A stretch of 64,000 nucleotides of DNA. It comes from an uncultured Flavobacteriaceae bacterium (GTDB taxonomy: Bacteria; Bacteroidota; Bacteroidia; Flavobacteriales; Flavobacteriaceae). Under the pieces are notes generated by a model. That model saw only the letters and a list, made by a program, of their open reading frames with translations. It had not been told where the DNA came from and did not search any database. Of the stretch, positions 1 to 8,996 are shown one piece after another; position 1 is the stretch's first letter, and every line of letters begins with the position of its first letter. Location of the stretch: the NCBI GenBank assembly GCA_913045325.1, contig CAJWPZ010000002.1, positions 62,001 through 126,000 on the forward strand, written 5' to 3'. Both the position numbers and the translations under genes were made by a program.

Positions 1-518
1 ACAAACTGCTCAAGGTCCTTATTAACTCTTTCTAAATCCTCCTTTTTATTTTTAGCCTTGCGTTGTGCTTTTTTAATTTCTGAAATATCTACCAGAGTGA
101 ATATAGATTTTACAACAATACCAGCTTTATTATAAATTGCTCTTGAATTTAAAATTGCCTGAATCCTCTTCCCTTTTTTAGTTTTCAAGGTAACTTCTTC
201 GCTAGCGATTGCACCTTTACCCAAAAATGCATCTAAAAGTGCTACAATTTTGAGGCTCGATTTTTCTGTAAATATTTTTGACACATGGGTGCCAAGAATT
301 GCTTTTTTATTTTTGTGCCCAAGGTTAGCCACAAGCATACTATTACAATTAACAATATACCCTGTTAATGGATTTATTGTGGCATGCATAACAGGGTTGT
401 CATCGTACAGAAAACCAAAATTAGTTTCACTAATTCGTAGCTTTTCTTGCAAGCTAGCAACCTGTTGTTCTAGTTTGGTAATTTGAGATGACTCTTTGCT
501 TGATGATTCTTTACTCAA
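1..518 (-). CDS. PAS-domain sensor histidine kinase, N-terminal part (cut by window edge)
   Basis: An uninterrupted minus-strand reading frame runs from just after mpl to the left edge. It encodes a short coiled stretch (KLEQQVASLQEKL), a PAS fold (NPVMHATINPLTGYIVNCN onward, with a PAC-like part ending FTLVDISEIKKAQ) and a linker ending ERVNKDLEQF. That linker is the usual lead-in to a HisKA dimerisation helix, so the kinase core should lie beyond the edge. There is no ATG before the PAS domain. The TTG at 518-516 is my best start, and an AGGAG at 547-543 would instead fit a start near 536. It lies about 50 bases downstream of mpl on the same strand. No signal peptide or membrane segment is visible, so a cytoplasmic sensor is likely. 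Confidence 0.75.
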   Translation of the reverse strand, partial: MSKESSSKESSQITKLEQQVASLQEKLRISETNFGFLYDDNPVMHATINPLTGYIVNCNSMLVANLGHKNKKAILGTHVSKIFTEKSSLKIVALLDAFLGKGAIASEEVTLKTKKGKRIQAILNSRAIYNKAGIVVKSIFTLVDISEIKKAQRKAKNKKEDLERVNKDLEQF

Positions 519-568
519 TGTATCTTTTGTTAATATGATATACTCCTGTGTGGATACTACATCCGTAA

Positions 569-1924
569 TTATTTTAAAATTTCTTTGACTTTTTCAAAAT
601 CTAAACCACCATAATCACCACTACTCATAAGCAGCAAAGAGGTGTTGTTAAAATCTTGGGCAAACAAATAGTCTTGAAAGGCGGTTGGGTCTGTAAAGAC
701 CAATAAATCTTCTCTTTGAAAAGCGTTTAAAATTTGAGCGCTAGAAACAGCCTCCAACTTTTTTATTTTTACTGCCTTTGGAGAGTAAAACACGACCGCT
801 TTATCTGCACCATCTAGGGCGCCTTTATATTCAGAAAGAAATTCTGGATTTAAACTACTGTAAGTATGCAACTCTAAACATGCCAACAAACTACGCTCGG
901 GATACTGATTTTTAAGGGCCTGGGTGGTTGCCACCACTTTACTTGGCGAATGTGCAAAATCCTTATATGCAATGCTTGTAGGACCTTGTGCAATTTTCTC
1001 TAAGCGCTTGCTTGCTCCTTTAAATGTTGCAATTGCCTGATAAAAATCTTCTTGTTGTACTCCCATGAGTTGGCAAATCCAACGAGCACCCTCTAGGTTA
1101 TTTAAATTATGTTTTCCAAATACTTCGATAGGCATTGCTCCGTCCTGTGTATCTAGAAGTGTATCGCCATTGTCAACACTATACCTAGGAGTTTGGTAGG
1201 GATATTTTTTTATTTGGTTTTGGGTTGCCTCCACTACTTGTTTAACCTCTATATCTTCCTGATTGTATACTATGGCGCCACCATGAGTAATCTGGGAAAG
1301 AAAAATACGGAATTGCTCCACATAGTTGTCAAAGGTTGGAAATACGTTGATGTGATCCCAGGCAATACCACTCAACAAAGCAATATTGGGTTTGTATAAA
1401 TGAAATTTTGGACGTCTATCAATGGCAGAAGACAGATACTCATCTCCTTCTAGGACAATAAAATCATTTTCTTTTGTAAGGTGCACCATGGTATCAAAGC
1501 CCTCTAGTTGTGCTCCTACCATATAATCTACTTGTATATCATGGTAATGCATTACATGCAAAATCATAGAAGTAATGGTTGTTTTACCATGAGATCCTCC
1601 AATAACTACGCGGGTTTTGTTTTTGGATTGCTCATATAAAAACTCTGGATAACTATAAATGGTAAGCCCAAGTTCTTTAGCACGTAGTAATTCTATATTA
1701 TCTAATTTGGCATGCATCCCCAAAATAACAGCATCAATATCTGACGATATTTTATCTTCAAACCAACCGTAATGCTCAGGTAGTAAACCTTTGGCTGCCA
1801 ATCTTGACCTAGAAGGATCAAAAATCTCGTCATCGCTTCCCGTTACGTGTTCTCCTTTGTTATGTAATGCAATGGCTAAATTGTGCATGGCACTACCGCC
1901 AATGGCTATGAAATGGATTCTCAT
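569..1924 (-). CDS. mpl: UDP-N-acetylmuramate:L-Ala-gamma-D-Glu-meso-DAP ligase (murein peptide ligase Mpl)
   Basis: A 451-residue Mur-ligase family protein. It joins recycled murein tripeptide to UDP-MurNAc in the cytoplasm, bypassing MurC, MurD and MurE. Visible features are an N-terminal Rossmann segment (IAIGGSAMHNLA, about 7-17), the ATP-binding loop GGSHGKTT (109-116), the acidic EGDEY motif (159-163) and SGIAWDHINVFP typical of the Mpl branch. The length matches the family. It shares recycling logic with anmK at 44.4 kb. A consensus flavobacterial promoter lies 54 bases upstream of the start codon. The alternative MurC is less likely given the MHNLA and WDHINVF signatures. Confidence 0.9.
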   Translation of the reverse strand: MRIHFIAIGGSAMHNLAIALHNKGEHVTGSDDEIFDPSRSRLAAKGLLPEHYGWFEDKISSDIDAVILGMHAKLDNIELLRAKELGLTIYSYPEFLYEQSKNKTRVVIGGSHGKTTITSMILHVMHYHDIQVDYMVGAQLEGFDTMVHLTKENDFIVLEGDEYLSSAIDRRPKFHLYKPNIALLSGIAWDHINVFPTFDNYVEQFRIFLSQITHGGAIVYNQEDIEVKQVVEATQNQIKKYPYQTPRYSVDNGDTLLDTQDGAMPIEVFGKHNLNNLEGARWICQLMGVQQEDFYQAIATFKGASKRLEKIAQGPTSIAYKDFAHSPSKVVATTQALKNQYPERSLLACLELHTYSSLNPEFLSEYKGALDGADKAVVFYSPKAVKIKKLEAVSSAQILNAFQREDLLVFTDPTAFQDYLFAQDFNNTSLLLMSSGDYGGLDFEKVKEILK

Positions 1925-1977
1925 CTAAATTAAAAAATTTATATCGTTATCTGTACACAAATGTTACTCACTTACTT

Positions 1978-2007
1978 CAAAAATAGAAAGATAACCTTTA
2001 ACATCAA
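1978..2007 (-). promoter_or_regulatory. Consensus Bacteroidetes promoter for mpl
   Basis: On the minus strand, TTG (2007-2005), exactly 19 bases, then TATTTTTG (1985-1978) match the TTG-N19-TAnnTTTG pattern recognised by the Bacteroidetes primary sigma factor. It is followed by about 50 bases of leader and the mpl ATG. It shows that mpl, and perhaps the PAS kinase after it, can be transcribed independently of the upstream TPR gene. Confidence 0.75.
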
Positions 2008-2026
2008 TTCAGAAATTAAAATTATT

Positions 2027-2983
2027 TTAAAGCTGCTGTATTAATATCTTTTCTTTAGCTGCCTGCTTAAACCCTGGAGCTAGGGTAAGGGCTTTATCTA
2101 TCCAAAAAATCGCCTTGGTTTTATCTCCAGTATTTTTATACACTTGGGCTAACCTAAGATATGCCCATTGCTCAGATGTGTTATCATTTGTAGAGTAGTT
2201 CTCTAGATAGGTTTTTAAATATGTAATAGCCAATTGCGGTTCTAAATTATAGCTTGCAGCTAGCGCGCCAATTTGGTAATTCAATTCATTAGGCTGGTCA
2301 TCAAGGGCAAGATTTTGTTTTAACACTTCTAATGCGTTGTTTATTTGGTTGGTGTTTTTATAAAAACCAACGAGTTTGGAAACACTCATTAAAGATCTTT
2401 GCTGTGCAACAGCTTTTTTGTAAAACTGCTCTGCTGCTTCAACATCACCAGTATAACCAGCAATATACCCTTTGGCTAGATAGCCTTTTTCTGGGGATAG
2501 CTGGGCAAGCTCATTGGCATAAAAAAGCGCCGTGTCTTTACTACCTCCAATAATGGCTGGCAATTGCATGTACAACTCTACGAGGGCCTCTCTCACTTGT
2601 ATGTGAGTAGGGTCTAGTGTTGCCGCCTTTTTAAAATGCGTTTTGACATCACTAATGTAAAAGGCAGCACTAAATTTATTTACAGACAGCGCCTTCATAC
2701 CCAGTACACCGCCATATTTATAGTGGTAATTGGCATTGGAAATATCATTATCAACAAGGGCTTTATAATAAATCATTGCAGAGTCCCACTGTTGGGCTTC
2801 TCCTGCTATATCCCCTAAATACTCAAGGGTGGCAAGATCTTCAGGATACTGGTTAAGGTGCTTTTCAAAAAGAGGTGTGGCTTTGGTACTATTTCCTTGC
2901 AGATAATAGTTCTGTGCAAGCTCAAAGCTTGTTTGGCTTAGCAAAAAAAACGGAAACAATAGTGCAAAAAGTAGCCCTCTCAT
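2027..2983 (-). CDS. Secreted tetratricopeptide-repeat protein
   Basis: A 318-residue protein with an N-terminal signal peptide (hydrophobic residues 3-16, then SQTSFELAQ) followed by degenerate TPR units: FELAQNYYLQGNSTKATPLF, then ATLEYLGDIAGEAQQWDSAM, with another near the C-terminus (AYLRLAQVYKNTGDKTKAI). TPR solenoids mediate protein-protein contact, and with a signal peptide this one should act in the periplasm. Residues 95-150 form a longer helical insertion (ADP-rich segment ending MQLPAIIGG), which recurs in flavobacterial TPR proteins of unknown role. It is separated from obgE by 84 bases on the same strand. No specific function can be assigned. Confidence 0.8.
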   Translation of the reverse strand: MRGLLFALLFPFFLLSQTSFELAQNYYLQGNSTKATPLFEKHLNQYPEDLATLEYLGDIAGEAQQWDSAMIYYKALVDNDISNANYHYKYGGVLGMKALSVNKFSAAFYISDVKTHFKKAATLDPTHIQVREALVELYMQLPAIIGGSKDTALFYANELAQLSPEKGYLAKGYIAGYTGDVEAAEQFYKKAVAQQRSLMSVSKLVGFYKNTNQINNALEVLKQNLALDDQPNELNYQIGALAASYNLEPQLAITYLKTYLENYSTNDNTSEQWAYLRLAQVYKNTGDKTKAIFWIDKALTLAPGFKQAAKEKILIQQL

Positions 2984-3067
2984 GAGATGATATTATGGAG
3001 TGTTAAAATAAAGTATAGTTTATTTTAGTCTGCTTACCTTTCAAGGATAACAGATGTTTTTCTTTAA

Positions 3068-4081
3068 TTAGTGCACACTAGTTTGGTTGAGCATGGCCCA
3101 AAGTGTGTCCTTTAATTCCATTAAACCTTGTTGAGCCATTGAACTAAAAAACAAATAAGGGATGCCGTCAAAATCTTTGTCTAAGGCCTGCTTCATTTCT
3201 ACCTTTAACTCATCATCTAGCATGTCACTTTTTGAGATGGCCACCAACTTATCTTTATCTAATAATTCTGGGTTATACCGTTTTAATTCATCTAGAAGAA
3301 TATCGTATTGTTTTCTAATATCATCGGCATCTGCAGGTATTAGAAAAAGCAGAGTCGAGTTTCGTTCTATGTGACGTAAGAAATAATGTCCAAGTCCTTT
3401 TCCCTCGGCAGCTCCCTCTATAATTCCAGGAATATCTGCCATAACAAAAGTTCTATGATCGCGATATGCTACAATACCCAAGTTAGGCTTTAGGGTAGTA
3501 AACTCATAATTGGCAATTTTTGGTTTTGCTGCAGTAATTACAGAAAGCAGTGTAGATTTTCCTGCATTTGGAAATCCTACCAAGCCTACATCTGCAAGTA
3601 CCTTCATCTCTAGGGTGAAGGCTCCTTCCTCTCCATCCATTCCTGGTTGAGCGTACCGAGGGGTTTGATTGGTAGAAGACTTAAAATGGTTGTTCCCTAG
3701 TCCTCCCATACCTCCTTTTGCAAGGATAAGCTCATCATCGTGATGTAGAAGCTCCTTTAATCTTTCTCCAGTTTCTGTATTTATAACCACTGTACCTAAA
3801 GGCACCTCAACGTAGATATCCTCTCCGTCTGCGCCGGTACTTGTTTGCTTACTTCCAGCACCTCCGTACCCGGCTTTGTAGTGACGCTTAAATTTTAAAT
3901 GGTGTAATGTCCATAGGCTACTATTGGCCTTTAATATGATATGACCTCCACGTCCTCCATCTCCACCGTCTGGACCTCCTTTTGGGATAAATTTTTCACG
4001 TCGCAAATGCGCACTCCCTTGCCCTCCCTTACCAGAGGTTACATGAACTTTTACGTAGTCTACAAAATTTCCTTCAGTCAT
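3068..4081 (-). CDS. obgE: GTPase ObgE/CgtA
   Basis: A 337-residue Obg-family GTPase that acts on the large ribosomal subunit and in growth control. The glycine-rich Obg fold occupies about 1-160 ([13 protein letters not shown] and [12 protein letters not shown]). The G domain follows, with G1 GFPNAGKST (169-177), the threonine-rich switch ([11 protein letters not shown]), G3 DIPG (216-219), G4 SKSD and a G5-like FFSSMA. It lacks the extra C-terminal OCT domain of Gram-positive forms, as expected for its length. It follows adk by 44 bases and is probably cotranscribed with it. Confidence 0.95.
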   Translation of the reverse strand: MTEGNFVDYVKVHVTSGKGGQGSAHLRREKFIPKGGPDGGDGGRGGHIILKANSSLWTLHHLKFKRHYKAGYGGAGSKQTSTGADGEDIYVEVPLGTVVINTETGERLKELLHHDDELILAKGGMGGLGNNHFKSSTNQTPRYAQPGMDGEEGAFTLEMKVLADVGLVGFPNAGKSTLLSVITAAKPKIANYEFTTLKPNLGIVAYRDHRTFVMADIPGIIEGAAEGKGLGHYFLRHIERNSTLLFLIPADADDIRKQYDILLDELKRYNPELLDKDKLVAISKSDMLDDELKVEMKQALDKDFDGIPYLFFSSMAQQGLMELKDTLWAMLNQTSVH

Positions 4082-4125
4082 ACCTTTTTCTTACTCGGGT
4101 AAGATTTTTTTTTAGCTTACGCTTG

Positions 4126-4698
4126 TTATAATCTATCAAATACTTCGCTCAAACGAGCTGTAATCTCTTGAATATTTCCGACGCCATTTACACCAAAATA
4201 TTTGTCCTGAGCTTTATAAAAGTCTTTTAAAATATCTGTTTTGCGGTAATACTCTGCAACGCGTTCTCTAATAATTGCCTCATCGGCATCATCGGCGCGG
4301 CCACTTGTTTTTCCTCTTTCCAGTAATCTGCCCACCAATACCTGATCATCTACTTCAAGAGCAACCATTGCATTGATTTGACTAGATTTTTCTTCCATTA
4401 ATAGGGCAAGAGCCTCTGCTTGAGCCGCTGTTCTTGGAAACCCATCAAAAACAAAACCATTGGCATCAGGATTTTTATCTACCTCTGCGTTAAGCATCTT
4501 AATGGTTACGCCATCTGGCACTAGATGACCTTTGTCCATGTAAGACTTGGCAAGTGCACCTAATTGTGTTTGATTTTTTATGTTGTATCTAAATACATCA
4601 CCTGTAGAGATGTGCACCAATTGATATTTTACTTTTAATACCTCTGCTTGCGTTCCTTTTCCGGCACCTGGAGGGCCAAATAGTACGATATTTGTCAT
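4126..4698 (-). CDS. adk: Adenylate kinase
   Basis: Reversible phosphoryl transfer between ATP and AMP in the cytoplasm. I choose the ATG at 4698, giving 190 residues that begin MTNIVLFGPPGAGKGTQ, the P-loop expected at the very N-terminus; the longer frame upstream adds seven atypical residues. Other marks are the AMP-binding DGFPRT and a short LID region (RGKTSGRADDADE) without zinc-binding cysteines, so this is a short-form enzyme. In some flavobacteria adk is fused to or preceded by hpt; here no hpt is present and the upstream neighbour is the divergent purK. Confidence 0.95.
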   Translation of the reverse strand: MTNIVLFGPPGAGKGTQAEVLKVKYQLVHISTGDVFRYNIKNQTQLGALAKSYMDKGHLVPDGVTIKMLNAEVDKNPDANGFVFDGFPRTAAQAEALALLMEEKSSQINAMVALEVDDQVLVGRLLERGKTSGRADDADEAIIRERVAEYYRKTDILKDFYKAQDKYFGVNGVGNIQEITARLSEVFDRL

Positions 4699-4773
4699 CT
4701 TTTTTGTTTTCTGGACCATAAGGTTTTATAAAACCCTATAATTTAATAAATGTTGTATAATAATTAATCGCGG

Positions 4774-4808
4774 CAAAGATAGCTATTTGAAAGAACAATG
4801 TATCTTTG
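4774..4808. promoter_or_regulatory. Back-to-back -7 boxes for adk and purK
   Basis: CAAAGATA at 4774-4781 (TATCTTTG on the minus strand, facing adk) and TATCTTTG at 4801-4808 (facing purK) are perfect TAnnTTTG boxes separated by 19 bases, forming an 8-bp inverted repeat. The plus-strand box ends only four bases before the purK ATG at 4813, implying a leaderless or nearly leaderless transcript if it is used. Neither has a TTG at the ideal -33 position, so strength is uncertain. Confidence 0.45.
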
Positions 4809-4812
4809 TGTT

Positions 4813-5970
4813 ATGGCAAATTATTTTTCTTCAAATTTCACACTCGGGATTTTAGGCGGCGGTCAATTAGGTAAAATGATGCTTTATGAAACGCGCAAAT
4901 TTGACATCACCACACATGTACTTGATCCTAGCCATGAAGCTCCATGCCGTATAGCCTGTGACCACTTTACCCAGGGAGACTTAATGGATTATGATACAGT
5001 GTATGGCTTCGGAAAAAAAGTAGACATACTTACCTTTGAGATAGAAGGTGTAAACATAGATGCCTTAGAAACTCTAGAGAAAGAAGGGAAAAAAGTATAT
5101 CCCAGTTCAAAAACACTGCGTAACATTCAAGACAAAGGGGTGCAAAAAAAGTTTTATGACACCCATAAAATACCCACCGCTGCGTTTTGTGTTTTTGAGA
5201 CTATTTCACTAGTTAAAAAAGCAGTAGCCTCTGGAGAATTAAAACTCCCCTTTGTATGGAAAAGCTGCACGGGCGGCTATGATGGTAAGGGGGTTCAAGT
5301 AATTAAAACCTCTCAAGCACTAGAATTGTTACCTAACTGCCCTTGTATAACAGAAGATTTGGTTGCTTTTAAAAATGAACTTGCTGTAATTGTGGTACGA
5401 AATCCAAGCGCAGAGGTAAAAACATATCCTGTTGTAGAAATGGAGTTTCATCCTCAGGCAAACCAAGTAGAGTACGTTATTTGTCCTGCTCGCATTGATG
5501 AGAAAGTTGCTGCAAAAGCGCGCAGTATTGCCATACAGGTTTCCAAAGCCTTCGAGCATGTAGGGCTTCTAGCGGTAGAAATGTTTCAAACCATTGATGA
5601 CCAAATTATAGTCAATGAAGTGGCTCCAAGACCTCACAACTCTGGGCATTACAGTATTGAGGCTAGTTATACAAATCAATTCGAACAGCACATTAGAGCA
5701 ATTCTAGACCTGCCTTTAGGTAATACAGCTAGTAAAGTTGGTGGTATTATGGTAAATTTGGTGGGGGAACAAAACCACACTGGAGATGTTGTGTATCAAA
5801 ACATTGAACAAATTATGGCCATGGACGGAGTAACACCTCACATCTACGGAAAAAAACAAACGCGCCCTTTCAGAAAAATGGGTCATGTTACCATAGTAAA
5901 TAAAAATATTGATACCGCAAGAGAGATTGCACAACAAGTAAAGCAACGTATTAAAGTAATAAGCAAATAA
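4813..5970 (+). CDS. purK: 5-(carboxyamino)imidazole ribonucleotide synthase PurK
   Basis: An ATP-grasp enzyme of de novo purine synthesis. It carboxylates AIR with ATP and bicarbonate to give N5-CAIR, the substrate of the next gene. From the ATG at 4813 it is 385 residues. The N-terminus has LGILGGGQLGKMM, and the ATP-grasp core includes PFVWKSCTGGYDGKGVQV and NEVAPRPHNSGHYSIEA. An in-frame upstream start at 4798 would add five residues, but it would overlap the -7 box, so I prefer the MANYF start. purE follows after two bases. Confidence 0.95.
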   Translation: MANYFSSNFTLGILGGGQLGKMMLYETRKFDITTHVLDPSHEAPCRIACDHFTQGDLMDYDTVYGFGKKVDILTFEIEGVNIDALETLEKEGKKVYPSSKTLRNIQDKGVQKKFYDTHKIPTAAFCVFETISLVKKAVASGELKLPFVWKSCTGGYDGKGVQVIKTSQALELLPNCPCITEDLVAFKNELAVIVVRNPSAEVKTYPVVEMEFHPQANQVEYVICPARIDEKVAAKARSIAIQVSKAFEHVGLLAVEMFQTIDDQIIVNEVAPRPHNSGHYSIEASYTNQFEQHIRAILDLPLGNTASKVGGIMVNLVGEQNHTGDVVYQNIEQIMAMDGVTPHIYGKKQTRPFRKMGHVTIVNKNIDTAREIAQQVKQRIKVISK

Positions 5971-5972
5971 TT

Positions 5973-6449
5973 ATGAAAGTAGCAATAGTAATGGGTTCCA
6001 CTAGTGATATGCCCGTAATGCAAGATGCCATAGATATCTTAAAAGGATTTGATATAGAAATTGAAGTAGATATTGTTTCTGCGCATCGCACACCAGAGAA
6101 ACTATTTGACTTTAGTAAAAACGCACACACTCGCGGTATTAAAGTAATTATTGCAGGAGCTGGTGGCGCAGCCCATCTCCCAGGTATGGTCGCTTCTTTA
6201 TCTCCACTACCTGTAATTGGAGTGCCTGTCAAGTCAAGCAACAGCATAGACGGTTGGGACTCTGTACTGTCTATCCTTCAGATGCCTGGCGGAGTACCCG
6301 TTGCAACTGTTGCCTTAAATGGAGCCAAAAATGCAGGTATCTTAGCCGCGCAAATTATTAGCACTGCAGACACTTGTGTGCTAGATAAAGTAATTGCCTA
6401 TAAAGAAGGATTAAAAATAAAAGTAGAACAAAGCGCTAAAAACCTTTAG
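5973..6449 (+). CDS. purE: N5-CAIR mutase PurE (class I)
   Basis: Converts N5-CAIR to CAIR in purine biosynthesis; active as an octamer in known class I enzymes. The 158-residue length matches. Seen motifs are the phosphate and substrate-binding MGSTSDMPVM (7-16), SAHRTPE (about 42-48) and AGAGGAAHLPGMVAS, which carry the conserved Ser, Asp and His of the class I active site. It starts two bases after purK and is translationally linked to it. purH, a later step of the same pathway, is at the other end of the window. Confidence 0.95.
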   Translation: MKVAIVMGSTSDMPVMQDAIDILKGFDIEIEVDIVSAHRTPEKLFDFSKNAHTRGIKVIIAGAGGAAHLPGMVASLSPLPVIGVPVKSSNSIDGWDSVLSILQMPGGVPVATVALNGAKNAGILAAQIISTADTCVLDKVIAYKEGLKIKVEQSAKNL

Positions 6450-6504
6450 TGTAAATTTAATTGCACCTTTTTTTTAAGCACCTACACCTAAATACGCCTA
6501 TTTT

Positions 6505-8541
6505 ATGGACAATCCATTATTACAACCCTTTGACTTAGCTCCTTTTTCTAAAATTAATAATGAGCATTATCTGCCTGCTATTAAAGCGCTTATTGATATC
6601 ACAAAACAAGAGGTCTCTCTTATTTCTAAAAACCCAGACACACCTACCTTTAAAAATACGGTAGAGGCATTAGAGAATACAGGAGGGGCACTAGATAGAG
6701 CCACAAGTATTTTTTTTAATTTAAACAGCGCAGAAACAAATGACCAAATCCAGCAAATAGCGCAAGAGGTTTCTCCACTGCTATCAAATTTTTCTAATGA
6801 CTTACTGCTCAACCAGGAGCTTTTTAAAAGGGTGAAAACCGTATATGATCATAAACAAACATATGCCTTAAGCGGTGAGCAGCAGATGTTGCTAGAAAAA
6901 CAATACAAAGGATTTGCTAGAAATGGAGCTAATCTCTCTGAGCAGAAAAAAGCGCAACTTCGTAGCATAGACACCCAGTTATCTAAACTAGGTTTAAGCT
7001 TTGGAGAAAATGTACTAGCCCAAACAAACGCCTTTGAATTATTGTTAGATAAAGAGCAGGACCTTGCAGGCTTGCCAGAGGGAGCAAAAGAAGCTGCCAA
7101 ACAAGTGGCTGCAGAGAAAGGCAAGAAAGGGTGGGTTATTACCCTAGACTATCCAAGTTATGTGCCGTTTATGAAATATGCTCAAAACAGAGCCTTACGC
7201 AAAAAACTTGCCCTGGCCTTTGGCGCCAGAGCCTTTCAAGACAAGGGGCAAAATAACCAGCAACATGTTTTAGATATTGTAAAACTAAGGCACCAAAGAG
7301 CCCAACTACTAGGCTACCAAAGTCATGCGCATTTCGTTTTAGAAGATCGCATGGCACAGTCACCACAAAAAGTGCACGCTTTTTTAAATGAATTATTAGT
7401 AAAAGCTAGACCGGCCGCTCAAAAAGAATTTGATGAGCTAGAAGCCTTTGCAAAAAAAATTGACTCGATAGATCAATTGCAAAAATGGGATAGCGCCTAT
7501 TATGCTGAAAAATTAAAGCAAGAAAAATTTAGTTTAGATGATGAGCAGCTAAAACCCTACTTTAAATTAGAGAACGTAATCAATGGCGTATTTACTGTGG
7601 CCAGCAAATTGTTTGATCTTGAGTTTAAAGAAGACCCTACCATAGACACCTATCACCCAGATGTAAAAACCTACCGCGTATTAGGTACAGAAGGTAAACT
7701 TATTGCCATTTTTTATGCAGATTTTCATCCTCGAGCTGGAAAACGTGGTGGCGCTTGGATGACAAGCTACAAACCACAACAAAAAATAGACACACCAAAT
7801 GGAAAAGGTGTTATAAATGACAGACCTCACATCTCTAACGTTTGTAATTTCACAAAACCTACTGCTACAAAACCCTCCTTATTAACTTTTAATGAGGTAA
7901 CTACTCTTTTTCATGAGTTTGGCCATGGCCTTCATGGAATGCTAGCAAACACAAAGTATAAGGGTTTAAGCGGCACCAATGTTTCTTGGGATTTTGTAGA
8001 GCTTCCAAGTCAAATATTAGAAAACTGGTGCTATGAAAAACAAACCTTAGAGTTATTTGCCACTCACTACAAAACTGGTGAGGTAATCCCCATGGAGCTC
8101 ATTGATAAAATTAAGGCCTCTGCCACTTTTCATCAAGGCATGCAAACATTGAGGCAATTGAGTTTTGGCCTATTAGACATGGCATGGCACGGCAGTGATC
8201 CATCAAAGATAACCTCTGTAAAAGACTTTGAGAATAATGCCTTTGGTGACACAGTGTTATATCCAGATACACCAAACACTTGTATGAGTACTGCATTTAG
8301 TCATATATTTCAAGGAGGATACAGCGCAGGTTATTATAGCTACAAATGGGCAGAAGTACTTGACGCAGATGCTTTTGCTTATTTTAAAAATGAAGGGATT
8401 TTCAATAAAAAAGTAGCCAGTAAATTTAAAGATTTTGTATTATCCAAGGGAGGTACCCAAGACCCTATGAAGCTGTATATTAAATTTAGAGGACAAAAAC
8501 CAAATCCAGATGCCTTGCTGGAAAGAGCAGGTCTGGTTTAA
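6505..8541 (+). CDS. M3 family metallopeptidase (Dcp / oligopeptidase A type)
   Basis: A 678-residue zinc peptidase. The active-site HEFGHGLHG begins at residue 470, with the distal glutamate in LPSQILENW. The length and the C-terminal PNPDALLERAGL tail fit peptidyl-dipeptidase Dcp or oligopeptidase A, which degrade short peptides. There is no signal peptide, so it is probably cytoplasmic. Sequence alone does not separate Dcp from OpdA specificity. It starts 55 bases after purE and is followed after 12 bases by a small lipoprotein gene. Confidence 0.9.
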   Translation: MDNPLLQPFDLAPFSKINNEHYLPAIKALIDITKQEVSLISKNPDTPTFKNTVEALENTGGALDRATSIFFNLNSAETNDQIQQIAQEVSPLLSNFSNDLLLNQELFKRVKTVYDHKQTYALSGEQQMLLEKQYKGFARNGANLSEQKKAQLRSIDTQLSKLGLSFGENVLAQTNAFELLLDKEQDLAGLPEGAKEAAKQVAAEKGKKGWVITLDYPSYVPFMKYAQNRALRKKLALAFGARAFQDKGQNNQQHVLDIVKLRHQRAQLLGYQSHAHFVLEDRMAQSPQKVHAFLNELLVKARPAAQKEFDELEAFAKKIDSIDQLQKWDSAYYAEKLKQEKFSLDDEQLKPYFKLENVINGVFTVASKLFDLEFKEDPTIDTYHPDVKTYRVLGTEGKLIAIFYADFHPRAGKRGGAWMTSYKPQQKIDTPNGKGVINDRPHISNVCNFTKPTATKPSLLTFNEVTTLFHEFGHGLHGMLANTKYKGLSGTNVSWDFVELPSQILENWCYEKQTLELFATHYKTGEVIPMELIDKIKASATFHQGMQTLRQLSFGLLDMAWHGSDPSKITSVKDFENNAFGDTVLYPDTPNTCMSTAFSHIFQGGYSAGYYSYKWAEVLDADAFAYFKNEGIFNKKVASKFKDFVLSKGGTQDPMKLYIKFRGQKPNPDALLERAGLV

Positions 8542-8553
8542 TAAATATTTAAT

Positions 8554-8991
8554 ATGAAACTCATTTACATTACCTTATTTACGGTCTTGCTTTTTTCTTG
8601 TAAACAAAACCCCTTGAAAGAAGTAATCACAGAACAGCAGGTAAAAACCACAGAGACAGATAACACATCTAGCGCGGCAATTTATAGCCAACTGCAAGGT
8701 ACTTGGGTTAATATACAAAGCCCTGCAAGTACCCTAACTTTTCAAGGCAAAGTAGTAGTCAATAGTTTTGATGGCATTGCCGTTAAAAAAAACCTAGGAT
8801 TTTCTTTACAAGATTCTTGCACAGGCACTAATTTTAAAAACACGCCAATAGAAAAAAATAAGTATATAGTAACTACCTCAGCTACCCCAGAGTGTTACTA
8901 CATTGTAAGGCTAGACAAAGAAAATCTAATCTTAGGATTTTGGGGGATAGAGGAGCCACTAAAATTTAAAAAAAAGACAGAAGACCTCTAA
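8554..8991 (+). CDS. Small lipoprotein of unknown function
   Basis: A 145-residue protein with a lipoprotein signal peptide (hydrophobic 3-14, lipobox LFSC with the lipidated Cys at 16). The mature part has a Ser/Thr-rich linker and then a beta-rich domain starting QLQGTWVNIQ and ending FWGIEEPLKF, reminiscent of small lipocalin-like sheets. Two cysteines in the domain (in DSCTG and PECYY) could form a disulfide. It starts 12 bases after the M3 peptidase and ends five bases before the convergent membrane-protein gene. The function is not recognised. Confidence 0.75.
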   Translation: MKLIYITLFTVLLFSCKQNPLKEVITEQQVKTTETDNTSSAAIYSQLQGTWVNIQSPASTLTFQGKVVVNSFDGIAVKKNLGFSLQDSCTGTNFKNTPIEKNKYIVTTSATPECYYIVRLDKENLILGFWGIEEPLKFKKKTEDL

Positions 8992-8996
8992 AGCTC

